A stretch of 45,421 nucleotides of DNA, from assembly GCA_022780515.1 (NCBI GenBank), contig JALEUV010000041.1, positions 1-45,421 on the forward strand. Reading direction: 5' to 3'. Origin of the DNA: Anaerococcus sp. (GTDB lineage: Bacteria > Bacillota > Clostridia > Tissierellales > Peptoniphilaceae). Position numbers and translations under genes: made by a program. Under the pieces are notes generated by a model. It did not search any database, was not told the DNA's origin, and saw nothing but the letters and a program-made list of their open reading frames with translations. Within the stretch, counting starts at the first letter, position 1. Each line of letters opens with the position of its first letter. Below, piece by piece: positions 1 through 13,974 of the stretch.

Positions 1-93
1 ATATTTTTCAGCTACACTTCCATAACCACCAGTTTCTCTTGAAAGATATTCTAATATTAATTTTATTTTAAATTCTTTTGTGTATTTTGGCAT
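1..93 (-). mobile_element. IS3-type transposase OrfA, N-terminal part (cut by window edge)
   Basis: The minus strand reads from an ATG at 93-91 to the window edge without a stop (31 codons). The peptide starts MPKYTKEFKIKLILEYL and continues with a GGYGSVAEKY-like stretch. This resembles the first helix-turn-helix of IS3/IS150-group OrfA proteins. A GGAGG ribosome binding site lies just upstream of the ATG. The bases at about 100-150 (minus strand reading GGACTTTGACCTGAACCCC) could be the terminal inverted repeat of the element, but the other end is outside the window, so this is unproven. The family call is from the short N-terminus only. Confidence 0.65.
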
Positions 94-185
94 ACTAAAA
101 CCCCTCCATCCGTATTCCGGATTTTGGGGTTCAGGTCAAAGTCCTAATTCTGGTATTACTTTGCTTATTTTTATAAAACTTTAAT

Positions 186-1481
186 TTATAAAATTACATC
201 CTTGCCTTCAAGGATTAGGTTCATGTTCTTTACAGAGCACATGGATCCACACATGGTGCAGGTGTTTTCTTCCTCAGGAAGGGATGAGTCCCTATACTTT
301 CTGCATTTTTCTGGATCGATTGCAAGCTCAAACATTCCCTTCCAGTCAAGGGCTTGTCTTTTCTTGCTCATTTCGAGGTCCCGATTTCTTGCATCCTCTA
401 GCTTGGCAATATCTCCTGCATGGGCTGCGATCTTGCAGGCAACTATGCCTTCCTTAACATCGTTTACATCAGGAAGTCTAAGGTGCTCAGCTGGGGTTAC
501 GTAGCATAGGAAGTCTGCCCCATGGCTTGCAGCAATAGCTCCACCTATGGCTGATGTGATGTGGTCATAGCCAGGTGCAATATCTGTGACCAAAGGTCCA
601 AGGACATAGAAAGGTGCATTGTGGCACAACTTTTTTTCAAGTTTTACATTCATTTCTATATCGCTTATTGGCACGTGGCCTGGTCCTTCTATCATAACTT
701 GGACGTCTTTTTCCCATGCCCTCTTGGTTAGCTCACCTAGGGTAATTAGCTCAGCGATTTGGCTAGGGTCTGTTGCATCATGGATACCACCAGGTCTTAG
801 GGAATCTCCAAGTGATAGGGTAACATCATACTCTCTAAGGATATCTAGGAGTTCATCATAGTATTCGTAGAAAGGATTTTCCCTATTGTTCATATGCATC
901 CAACCAAACAAGAGAGAACCACCACGAGATACTATTTCGTTGACCCTCCTATTTCTCATAAAGATTTCTGCATTTGCCATATTGATACCACAATGGATAG
1001 TAACAAAGTCTACTCCATTTTCGGCATGATTTCTTACAACATCAAGGAATTCTTCTGCCTTTATAAATGATAGACCCTTATCAAGAAAGCCTACTGCATC
1101 ATACATTGGCACAGTTCCTATCATGGCTGTTGATTTTTCGATAAGTTTTTTTCTAAATTCTTGGGTCTTGCCGTAGTTTGATAGGTCCATGATAGATTCT
1201 GCACCCATATTGAGGGCCATATCTACCTTTTGCATCTCGAGGTCTAGGTCGTTTAGGTCTTTTGATATACCTAGGTTTACGTTGATTTTGGTTCTGAGAC
1301 CTGTACCTATTCCTTCTGGAGAAATAGAATTGTGGTTTTTGTTCCTAGGGATAACTATCTCACCCTTGGCAATCTTTTCTAGCAAAAATTCTTCGCTAAC
1401 ATTTTCCTTCTTTGCAACGATTTTCATTTCCTCTGTTACAAAGCCAGCCTTAGCAGCTTCCATTTGTGTTTTATATTTCAT
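186..1481 (-). CDS. thiC: Phosphomethylpyrimidine synthase ThiC
   Basis: Radical-SAM enzyme that converts aminoimidazole ribonucleotide (AIR) to HMP phosphate, the pyrimidine half of thiamine. The 431-residue protein has the length of the short clostridial ThiC form, without the N-terminal extension of proteobacterial ThiC. The C-terminal cluster motif is visible as Cys408, Cys411 and Cys415 (CTMCGSMC), which would bind the catalytic [4Fe-4S]. Internal ThiC signatures such as [20 protein letters not shown] and [23 protein letters not shown] are intact. It is preceded by a TPP riboswitch (1524-1600) and an AGGAGG site at about 1493-1498. It diverges from the purine operon whose PurM makes its substrate AIR. 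No other thiamine gene is in the window. Confidence 0.96.
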   Translation of the reverse strand: MKYKTQMEAAKAGFVTEEMKIVAKKENVSEEFLLEKIAKGEIVIPRNKNHNSISPEGIGTGLRTKINVNLGISKDLNDLDLEMQKVDMALNMGAESIMDLSNYGKTQEFRKKLIEKSTAMIGTVPMYDAVGFLDKGLSFIKAEEFLDVVRNHAENGVDFVTIHCGINMANAEIFMRNRRVNEIVSRGGSLLFGWMHMNNRENPFYEYYDELLDILREYDVTLSLGDSLRPGGIHDATDPSQIAELITLGELTKRAWEKDVQVMIEGPGHVPISDIEMNVKLEKKLCHNAPFYVLGPLVTDIAPGYDHITSAIGGAIAASHGADFLCYVTPAEHLRLPDVNDVKEGIVACKIAAHAGDIAKLEDARNRDLEMSKKRQALDWKGMFELAIDPEKCRKYRDSSLPEEENTCTMCGSMCSVKNMNLILEGKDVIL

Positions 1482-1494
1482 AAATTAAAAAAAC

Positions 1495-1514
1495 CTCCTA
1501 AAATATTATAGGAG
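1495..1514 (-). promoter_or_regulatory. Hairpin holding the thiC Shine-Dalgarno, followed by U7
   Basis: On the minus strand CTCCTA and TAGGAG form a 6-bp stem around an 8-base loop. The 3' arm is the AGGAGG ribosome binding site of thiC, and it is followed directly by seven Ts. The hairpin is the likely expression platform of the TPP riboswitch. It could hide the Shine-Dalgarno, act as a weak terminator, or do both. Which applies cannot be decided from the sequence. Confidence 0.6.
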
Positions 1515-1523
1515 TATAAATAT

Positions 1524-1600
1524 GCTTCATCCCTTGCAGGCATTACCCTGACCGGTTTGATGGTCGAAGTCTAACTTCCTCTCAGCACATAGCTCCCATA
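1524..1600 (-). promoter_or_regulatory. TPP riboswitch (THI box) of thiC
   Basis: The minus strand contains the conserved aptamer blocks in order: GGGAGC, then GTGCTGAGAGG (the CTGAGA pyrimidine-sensing helix), a variable arm, then ACCGGTCAGGGTAATGCC, TGCAAGGGA and the closing strand. The arrangement matches the THI element and sits directly upstream of thiC, an expected target. High TPP should reduce thiC expression. Confidence 0.95.
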
Positions 1601-1620
1601 GATCATTAATTTACACTTCT

Positions 1621-1649
1621 ATTATATAAAATAATTGGCAATTTGTAAA
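1621..1649 (-). promoter_or_regulatory. Promoter of the thiC transcript
   Basis: On the minus strand TTTACA (1649-1644) is followed after 17 bases by TATAAT (1626-1621). The riboswitch begins about 20 bases downstream, as expected for a leader that starts close to the aptamer. Confidence 0.7.
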
Positions 1650-1731
1650 AGACCTAGGGAAAATACTCTTTTATTATTAAATCATTGTAAAATTTTTATT
1701 AATTTTAAATAAAATTAGGAGGCTTGCCGTC

Positions 1732-1759
1732 TTGACATATAAATTTTTAATTATATAAT
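1732..1759 (+). promoter_or_regulatory. Promoter of the purine operon
   Basis: TTGACA at 1732-1737 and TATAAT at 1754-1759 are separated by 16 bases. Both hexamers match the sigma-A consensus exactly. It is the only strong promoter seen between thiC and purF and should give a leader of roughly 200 bases before purF. Confidence 0.8.
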
Positions 1760-1795
1760 AACATCATACAAAATTTAGGGGTAGTGGAGGGTATT

Positions 1796-1972
1796 ATGAA
1801 TTATTTTATTTCTAAAAATAAAAATCATTTTTTTGATGAAATCATTATGTTCTCTATGCTTGCCCATGTAAAAAAACTAAAAATTTCAAAAGATAAGTAT
1901 GCCTATAAGGGAGTCCGTTTGGACTCTCTTTTTTGTTGTTCTAGGGGAGGAGATATAGAAAAGAATTTATGA
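1796..1972 (+). CDS. Putative leader peptide ORF upstream of purF
   Basis: A 58-codon ORF starting at ATG 1796 with a good ribosome binding site (TGGAGGG, about 1785-1791). It runs through the intrinsic terminator at 1909-1934, and its TGA overlaps the purF start (ATGA, 1969-1972). The peptide (starting MNYFISKNKNHFF) is lysine-rich and resembles nothing I recognise. Its sequence seems less important than its position: translation through it would disrupt the terminator hairpin and deliver ribosomes to purF, whose own Shine-Dalgarno is about 16 bases from the ATG, further than usual. It may be a regulatory leader rather than a functional protein, and chance cannot be excluded. Confidence 0.5.
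   Translation: MNYFISKNKNHFFDEIIMFSMLAHVKKLKISKDKYAYKGVRLDSLFCCSRGGDIEKNL
1909..1934 (+). terminator. Attenuator-like terminator in the purF leader
   Basis: GGGAGTCC, loop GTTT, GGACTCTC forms an 8-bp stem (one G-U pair) followed by TTTTTT. It lies between the promoter at 1732-1759 and purF, so it would stop transcription before the operon unless prevented. I did not find a clear alternative antiterminator helix or a known riboswitch aptamer in the leader. Confidence 0.8.
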
Positions 1973-3315
1973 GTGGAGTTGTAGGAATCGTATCGAAGAA
2001 GAAGGTAGGAAAGGAATTACTTTTTTCCCTTAATTCTATCCAACATAGGGGCCAAGACAGTGCAGGAATTATTGTTTCTGACGGCAAGAACCTAATTAGG
2101 ATGAGGGGATCAGGTTTAGTAAGTGAAGTTTTTTCGGAGAAGAATTTAAATAACATCAAGTCCCACATTGGCATTGGTCATGTTAGGTCTTCACCAGAGG
2201 GATTAAACCAGGACTATAATATAGAACCCTTGTTTTCTTTTATTAAGGGGGAAGAGTTTTCTATTGGCAATGATGGCAATATTATGAACTACAAGTCCTT
2301 AAAGAAGGACCTAGAGAATGAAGGAATATCATTTCATACTCATACAGATAGTGAGCTTATTATCTTTCTTATAGCCCGTTATTTTAAGGGAGATATAGTA
2401 GAATCCATTAGGAAGACTATGGCCAAGCTCATAGGAGGCTACTCCTGTGTAATAGCCATGCCCGATAAGCTCATAGCCTTTAGGGATAGGCTTGGTATTA
2501 GACCCTTGATGGTGGGCCACAATGAAGAAAATATTGTAGTAGCATCTGAAAATGCTGCCATAGAGATCTTAGGGGTTGATGACTATAGGGACCTAGAAGC
2601 AGGGGAGATTATTGTTATAGATAGGGACGGATACAAGTCCTTCAAGATGGAAGAAGACCTTAATCCAAGGCATTGTATCTTTGAATATGTCTACACATCA
2701 AGACCTGATGCCAACATAGACGGTATTAATTCTTATATGTTCCGTAGGAGGTGTGGGGAGGCCTTATTTAAGGAAAGTCCAGTAGATGTTGATTTAGTTT
2801 GCCCAGTGCCAGATTCTGGTACACCATCAGCTATCGGCTACGCCCAAGCATCTGGGATTCCCTTTGCTGAAGGCCTTGTTAGAAACCGTTACATGGGGAG
2901 GACCTTTATAAAGTGTACCCAAGAGGAAAGAGAAATTGCCGTTAAGCAAAAACTCGCCCCACAAAAGGCAGTAATTAAGGGCAAAAGAATAGTCTTGGTG
3001 GACGACTCAATAGTAAGGGGTACTACTTCCATCAATTTGATTGAGCAAATTAGGACAGCTGGGGTCAAGGAAATTCACTTGATGATTACTTCCCCTCCTT
3101 TCAAGTATCCTTGCTACTATGGGGTAGATACTCCTAACAAGGATAAGCTCATGGCTAATAATTTGAATATCGAAGAGATGAGGAAAGCCATAGGAGTTGA
3201 TAGTCTACACTTTATTAGCCTAGAAGGACTTATTAGTGCCAGCAAGACAGATGGAGAGAGTTTCTGTAAGGCTTGTTTTACAGGCGATTATGCCAAATAT
3301 GGAGAGAAGATTTGA
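1969..3315 (+). CDS. purF: Amidophosphoribosyltransferase PurF with altered glutaminase site
   Basis: First step of purine synthesis: PRPP to phosphoribosylamine. The 448-residue protein has an N-terminal class II amidotransferase fold (about 2-230) and a C-terminal phosphoribosyltransferase domain with an intact PRPP motif (VLVDDSIVRGTTS). Cys residues at RHC, YPC and FCKAC match the structural [4Fe-4S] cluster of the Bacillus-type enzyme. The glutaminase site is abnormal. The residue after Met1, normally the catalytic Cys, is Ser (ATG AGT GGA), and the HNGN oxyanion motif reads NDGN, with Asp102 replacing the oxyanion Asn. Arg in GHVR and the later Asp (HTDSE) remain. The enzyme may therefore use free ammonia. 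purN starts at a TTG overlapping its stop. Confidence 0.93.
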   Translation: MSGVVGIVSKKKVGKELLFSLNSIQHRGQDSAGIIVSDGKNLIRMRGSGLVSEVFSEKNLNNIKSHIGIGHVRSSPEGLNQDYNIEPLFSFIKGEEFSIGNDGNIMNYKSLKKDLENEGISFHTHTDSELIIFLIARYFKGDIVESIRKTMAKLIGGYSCVIAMPDKLIAFRDRLGIRPLMVGHNEENIVVASENAAIEILGVDDYRDLEAGEIIVIDRDGYKSFKMEEDLNPRHCIFEYVYTSRPDANIDGINSYMFRRRCGEALFKESPVDVDLVCPVPDSGTPSAIGYAQASGIPFAEGLVRNRYMGRTFIKCTQEEREIAVKQKLAPQKAVIKGKRIVLVDDSIVRGTTSINLIEQIRTAGVKEIHLMITSPPFKYPCYYGVDTPNKDKLMANNLNIEEMRKAIGVDSLHFISLEGLISASKTDGESFCKACFTGDYAKYGEKI

Positions 3316-3854
3316 ATTTAGCAGTATTTATATCAGGAAGAGGTAGTAACCTTAAGGCCCTCCTCGATGCCCAAGGGGAAGGATATTTTCCTAGTGAGAT
3401 TAAACTAGTTGTATCAAACAAGGAGGCTGAGGGCCTAGACTATGCTAGGGATACAGGAATTGACTACTTAGTAAGTAAGGACGATGCTGAGATTATAAGG
3501 ACTATGAAGGAAAAAAACATAGACCTTGTAGTCCTTGCAGGCTACCTTCCTAAGATTAGCAAGGACTTGATTGACAATTTCACCCTTATTAATATCCACC
3601 CATCCCTCCTTCCAAAGTATGGGGGCAAGGGCTATTATGGAATGAATGTCCACAGGGCAGTCTTTGAAAATGGTGAGAAGACTAGTGGAGTTACCGTCCA
3701 TTATGTAAATGAAAAACTTGATGATGGCAAGATTATACTTCAACGAGAAGTTGATATTAGTGGATGTGAGTCAGCAGAAGAAGTAGCAGATGAAGTATTA
3801 GTAGTAGAGCATGAGATACTAAAAGATGCAATAAAGTTATTGGAGGAAAAATGA
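3312..3854 (+). CDS. purN: Phosphoribosylglycinamide formyltransferase PurN
   Basis: Transfers formyl from 10-formyl-THF to GAR. I place the start at TTG 3312, which overlaps the purF stop (TTGA) and follows GGAGAG at 3301-3306. This gives LNLAVFISGRGSNLKAL, the normal PurN N-terminus, and 180 residues. A longer reading from ATG 3273 would add 13 unconserved residues lying inside purF. The active-site motifs NIHPSLLP (catalytic Asn/His) and DDGKII (catalytic Asp) are present. Its stop overlaps the purH start (ATGA), so purF, purN and purH are translationally linked. The formyl donor is supplied by fhs at the end of the same operon. Confidence 0.94.
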   Translation: MNLAVFISGRGSNLKALLDAQGEGYFPSEIKLVVSNKEAEGLDYARDTGIDYLVSKDDAEIIRTMKEKNIDLVVLAGYLPKISKDLIDNFTLINIHPSLLPKYGGKGYYGMNVHRAVFENGEKTSGVTVHYVNEKLDDGKIILQREVDISGCESAEEVADEVLVVEHEILKDAIKLLEEK

Positions 3855-5356
3855 GAGCATTATTATCAGTTACAAATAAAACAGGAATAGTTGAATTAGC
3901 TAGGGGACTAGAATCCCTTGGGGTTGAGCTTGTATCTACAGGTGGAACCTACAAGCAAATAGCAGATGCCGGCGTAGAAGTTATAGAAATTGACAAGATA
4001 ACAAACTTCCCAGAAATCCTAGATGGCAGGGTAAAGACCTTATCACCTTATGTTCATGGGGGCATCCTCTACAAGAGAGATAGCGAAGAGCATGTTCATA
4101 CAGTAGAAGAGCTAGGAATAAAGCCAATAGACATAGTGGTAGTTAACCTATATGAATTCCAAAAGGCCCTTGAGTCCAAGGACCCAGAAAATATAATCGA
4201 AAATATTGATATAGGTGGACCTTCCATGGTTCGTTCAGCTGCCAAAAACCACAAGGACGTACTTATTGTAACAGATCCAGCAGACTATGAAGACCTTCTA
4301 GATAGACTAAAAAATAATAATATAGACCTTGCCTATAGGCAAAAATTAGCCATGAAGGCCTACAGCCTTACAGCCTACTATGATTCAATAATAGCTAGGT
4401 ACTTCCAAGACTTGACAGGAGAAGAAGCTAATTACAAGACCTATGGCTTCAAAAAAGAAGAAGAGCTAAGGTATGGAGAAAACCCTGGCCAAGGAGCAGC
4501 CCTCTACAATGACACCTATGTCAAGGGACTTCTTGATACAGCAGAAGTTATCCATGGCAAGAAAATGTCCTACAACAACTACAACGACCTAAACCCAGCA
4601 GTAGAACTTGCTAAGGAGCTTGGAGATAAGGCAGTAGTTGCCCTAAAACACCAATCACCTTGTGGGGTTGCAGTAGGAGATGATATCTATGATTCCTACA
4701 TCAAGGCCTATGAATGTGATAGCCAATCAATCTTTGGTGGAATAGTAGCAGTAAATGGAATAATTGATGCAAAGACTGCCCAAAAGATGAGCGAGATTTT
4801 CCTAGAAATAATAGCTGCTAGGGACTTCGAAGAAGAAGCCTTGGAGATTTTATCAAAGAAGAAAAATGTAAGACTAGTTAAAATCGACTTTGATGTAGAT
4901 TCAGTTAAGGAAGAAATCAGATACCTAAATGGTAAGGTCCTAATCCAAGAGAAGGACTTTGCAGAAGATGAAGTAAATGTAGTAACTGAAACCAAGCCAA
5001 GTGATGAGGATATAGAAGACCTCTTATTTGCTCAAAAGGTCGTAAAATATGTCAAGAGTAATGCCATAGTTGTAGCCAAGGGCAAGAAGACCCTAGGATG
5101 TGGTGCAGGTCAACAATCCAGGGTATGGGCCCTAGAATCAATCAAAGACCACTTCCCAGAAAGAGATTTTGAGGGAGCAGTCCTCGCATCTGATGCCTTC
5201 TTCCCATTCTCAGATACAGTAGAAATGGCAAATGATATGGGCATCAAGTCAATCATAGAACCAGGTGGCTCTGTCAGAGATCAAGATTCAATAGATGCCT
5301 GCAACAAGTATGGCATATCAATGGTATTTAGTAAATCTAGACATTTCAAACATTAA
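3851..5356 (+). CDS. purH: Bifunctional AICAR formyltransferase / IMP cyclohydrolase PurH
   Basis: Carries out the last two steps to IMP. The 501-residue protein has the N-terminal MGS-like cyclohydrolase domain (starting RALLSVTNKTGI, with STGGT) and the C-terminal AICAR transformylase domain. The latter shows KHQSPCGVA, where most homologues have KHxNPCGVA, and KSNAIVVAKGKKTLGCGAGQ. Length is typical of bacterial PurH (about 510). It starts four bases before the purN stop, and purD begins eight bases after its stop. Confidence 0.96.
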   Translation: MRALLSVTNKTGIVELARGLESLGVELVSTGGTYKQIADAGVEVIEIDKITNFPEILDGRVKTLSPYVHGGILYKRDSEEHVHTVEELGIKPIDIVVVNLYEFQKALESKDPENIIENIDIGGPSMVRSAAKNHKDVLIVTDPADYEDLLDRLKNNNIDLAYRQKLAMKAYSLTAYYDSIIARYFQDLTGEEANYKTYGFKKEEELRYGENPGQGAALYNDTYVKGLLDTAEVIHGKKMSYNNYNDLNPAVELAKELGDKAVVALKHQSPCGVAVGDDIYDSYIKAYECDSQSIFGGIVAVNGIIDAKTAQKMSEIFLEIIAARDFEEEALEILSKKKNVRLVKIDFDVDSVKEEIRYLNGKVLIQEKDFAEDEVNVVTETKPSDEDIEDLLFAQKVVKYVKSNAIVVAKGKKTLGCGAGQQSRVWALESIKDHFPERDFEGAVLASDAFFPFSDTVEMANDMGIKSIIEPGGSVRDQDSIDACNKYGISMVFSKSRHFKH

Positions 5357-5363
5357 GGTAGAT

Positions 5364-11713
<6,350 letters not shown>

Positions 11714-11722
11714 GGGGAAAAA

Positions 11723-12199
11723 ATGACAGATGTTAAAGTAATAATGGGATCTGCATCAGATATAGAAATCGCAAAAAAAGTAACCAAGACCCTAAAGGAA
11801 TTTGACCTAAGCTATGAGGTTCAAATTATATCAGCCCACAGGACCCTTGATGTCTTAAAAGAATCAATCGAAAAGGACGATGCAGAAGTTTATATAGGCA
11901 TAGCCGGAATGGCAGCCCACCTAGCAGGAGTTATGGCTGGTATGACCATAAAACCAGTTATCGGTGTCCCTGTAGCAGGATCTAAGACAGGAGGATTTGA
12001 TGCTCTCCTATCTATGGTACAAATGCCTAAGGGAGTTCCTGTTGCTACAGTTGCCCTAAATGGTGGAGAAAATGCAGCGATCCTTGCAGCTCAAATCCTA
12101 GCCTTATCTAATGAAGAACTTAAAGAAAAGTTAGTCAACTACAAGAAGGAAATGAGAGAAAAAGTTCTAGAAGATGATAAAAACCTCGAGGAAATCTAA
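11723..12199 (+). CDS. purE: N5-carboxyaminoimidazole ribonucleotide mutase PurE
   Basis: Works on the AIR carboxylation step. The 158-residue protein has the class I PurE motifs GSASD, SAHRT and AGMAAHLAGV, and the QMPKGVPVATVAL segment. The SAHR (rather than SAHK) motif argues for the bacterial class I mutase that needs PurK. No purK is found beside it, although purEK is the common arrangement. A GGGGG ribosome binding site precedes the ATG, and the stop overlaps the purM start (TAATG). Confidence 0.94.
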   Translation: MTDVKVIMGSASDIEIAKKVTKTLKEFDLSYEVQIISAHRTLDVLKESIEKDDAEVYIGIAGMAAHLAGVMAGMTIKPVIGVPVAGSKTGGFDALLSMVQMPKGVPVATVALNGGENAAILAAQILALSNEELKEKLVNYKKEMREKVLEDDKNLEEI

Positions 12200-13221
12200 T
12201 GGCTGGACTAACTTATAAAGACGCTGGAGTAGACAAGGAAAAGGGCTACGAAGAAGTAAAACTTATAAAAGATCTCGTAAAGAAGACCTATAGCAAAAAT
12301 GTCCTCACCGATCTTGGGGGCTTTGCTGGTCTCTTTCAACTAGACCTAAGTGATATCAAAGAACCAGTCCTCATAAGTGGAACTGATGGGGTAGGAACCA
12401 AGATCAAACTTGCCATGGAGATGGATAAGCATGACACAGTTGGCATAGACTGCGTAGCCATGTGTGTCAATGATATAATTTGCCAAGGAGCAAGGCCCCT
12501 ATTTTTCCTAGACTATATAGCAACGGGAGAGCTTGAGCCTGCTAAGATGAAAAGCCTAGTAAGTGGAGTAGTAGATGGGTGTATGGACGCATCCTGTGCC
12601 TTGATAGGGGGAGAAACTGCAGAAATGCCAGGTATCTACGGCAAGGATGACTACGACCTAGCAGGCTTTGCAGTAGGACTTGCAGATAAGGCAAAAATTA
12701 TAACAGCAAAGGATCTCGAAGTGGGTGATGTAGCCATAGCTATAAAGTCATCAGGTCTACACTCTAACGGCTTCTCCCTAGTTAGGAAGGCCATGGAAGT
12801 TGCAGGGGTTTCACTTGATGATAAGTTTGATGAAAATAGTTCAATAGGAGAAAAATTATTAACTCCTACTAAGATATATGTCAAAGAAATTCAAAATTTG
12901 ATGGGCCAAGTTAACTTAAAGGCTGTATCAAATATAACAGGAGGCGGTTTGTACGAAAATATACCTAGAGTTCTAAAGGATGATATGGACTGCGAATTTG
13001 TCCTAGAAAGGGATGATGTAGACCCTATCTTTAAGAAAATCCAAGAATGGGGAGATATATCAACCGATGAGATGTATTCAACCTTCAATATGGGATTAGG
13101 TATGGTAGTATTTGTTGGAAAAGAAGATGAAGAAAAGGTCCTTGAGATCCTAGGAGAGCAAGGCAAGAGAGTCGGTCAAGTAACAAAAGGAAATAAGGAA
13201 GTAAAAATAGAATTAAGGTAG
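12199..13221 (+). CDS. purM: Phosphoribosylformylglycinamidine cyclo-ligase PurM
   Basis: Closes FGAM to AIR with ATP. The 340-residue length is typical. PurM signatures are present: ISGTDGVGTKIKLA, the CVNDI segment, GGETAEMPG, SSGLHSNGFSLVR and ITGGGLYENIPR. AIR is the branch point with thiamine synthesis: it is the ThiC substrate, and thiC lies divergently at the head of this locus. The gene overlaps purE by one base and is followed eight bases later by purC. Confidence 0.96.
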   Translation: MAGLTYKDAGVDKEKGYEEVKLIKDLVKKTYSKNVLTDLGGFAGLFQLDLSDIKEPVLISGTDGVGTKIKLAMEMDKHDTVGIDCVAMCVNDIICQGARPLFFLDYIATGELEPAKMKSLVSGVVDGCMDASCALIGGETAEMPGIYGKDDYDLAGFAVGLADKAKIITAKDLEVGDVAIAIKSSGLHSNGFSLVRKAMEVAGVSLDDKFDENSSIGEKLLTPTKIYVKEIQNLMGQVNLKAVSNITGGGLYENIPRVLKDDMDCEFVLERDDVDPIFKKIQEWGDISTDEMYSTFNMGLGMVVFVGKEDEEKVLEILGEQGKRVGQVTKGNKEVKIELR

Positions 13222-13229
13222 GTAATAAT

Positions 13230-13913
13230 ATGAAAAAAATATATACAGGAAAAACAAAAGACGTTTATGAAATCAATGACAAGGAAGTTCTTTTAAAATT
13301 TAAGGATGATGTAACAGGAGAAGATGGAGTATTTGATCCAGGTGCTAACCATGTAGGATTAACCATAGAAGGAGTTGGCCATCAAGCTGTTTCAATGACC
13401 AAATATTTCTATGAACTCCTAAACGAAAAGGGACTATCAACCCACTTTATCTCAGCTGACCTTGATAAAAACGAAGCAGTAGTCAAAAAAGCTGAAGTCT
13501 TTGGCAAGGGAGTTGAGGTTATAGTTCGTTACTATGCAGTAGGATCCTTTATCAGACGTTATGGAAGCTACATTGAAGAAGGAACAAAGATTAATCCTTA
13601 TGTAGAAATCACCCTAAAGGATGACGATAGAAATGATCCACTAATAACTGAAGATGCCCTAGATCTTCTTAATATTATGGACCACGAAGAATATGAAACT
13701 CTAAAAAAACTAGCCCTTGATATAGGAGAAATTGTAAGGGACGAACTAGCTAAAAAAGATCTAGTCCTCTATGATATTAAATTCGAATTTGGTAGAATAG
13801 AAGATGGAAAGATTGCCTTAATTGATGAAATCTCAGGTGGAAACATGAGAGCCTATAAGGATGGCCAATATATTGAACCACTCGAACTAGAGAAAATCTT
13901 CTTAGGCAAATAA
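13230..13913 (+). CDS. purC: SAICAR synthetase PurC
   Basis: Joins aspartate to CAIR using ATP. The 227-residue protein begins MKKIYTGKTKDVYE, the usual PurC N-terminus, and carries the conserved EVIVRYYAVGSFIRRYG and LIDEISGGNMR segments (the family usually reads DEISPDxxR, so the SGG is a mild variation). Length is normal for the short bacterial form. It follows purM with an eight-base gap. The next step, PurB, is not encoded in the window. Confidence 0.95.
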   Translation: MKKIYTGKTKDVYEINDKEVLLKFKDDVTGEDGVFDPGANHVGLTIEGVGHQAVSMTKYFYELLNEKGLSTHFISADLDKNEAVVKKAEVFGKGVEVIVRYYAVGSFIRRYGSYIEEGTKINPYVEITLKDDDRNDPLITEDALDLLNIMDHEEYETLKKLALDIGEIVRDELAKKDLVLYDIKFEFGRIEDGKIALIDEISGGNMRAYKDGQYIEPLELEKIFLGK

Positions 13914-13974
13914 TAAAATGGAAAGTCAAGCTCCATATCATTTGTAGGTATTGGGCTTTTTAAAAGGAGGGACT

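Noticed and set aside
1760..1968. Purine or PRPP riboswitch in the purF leader
   Set aside because: No guanine-aptamer core or ykkC-type motifs could be matched; only the terminator and a leader ORF are visible.
5295..5363. Earlier start for the PurD-PurL protein
   Set aside because: The extra residues are encoded inside the end of purH and do not look like a PurD N-terminus; ATG 5364 gives the standard MKILIIGSGG start.
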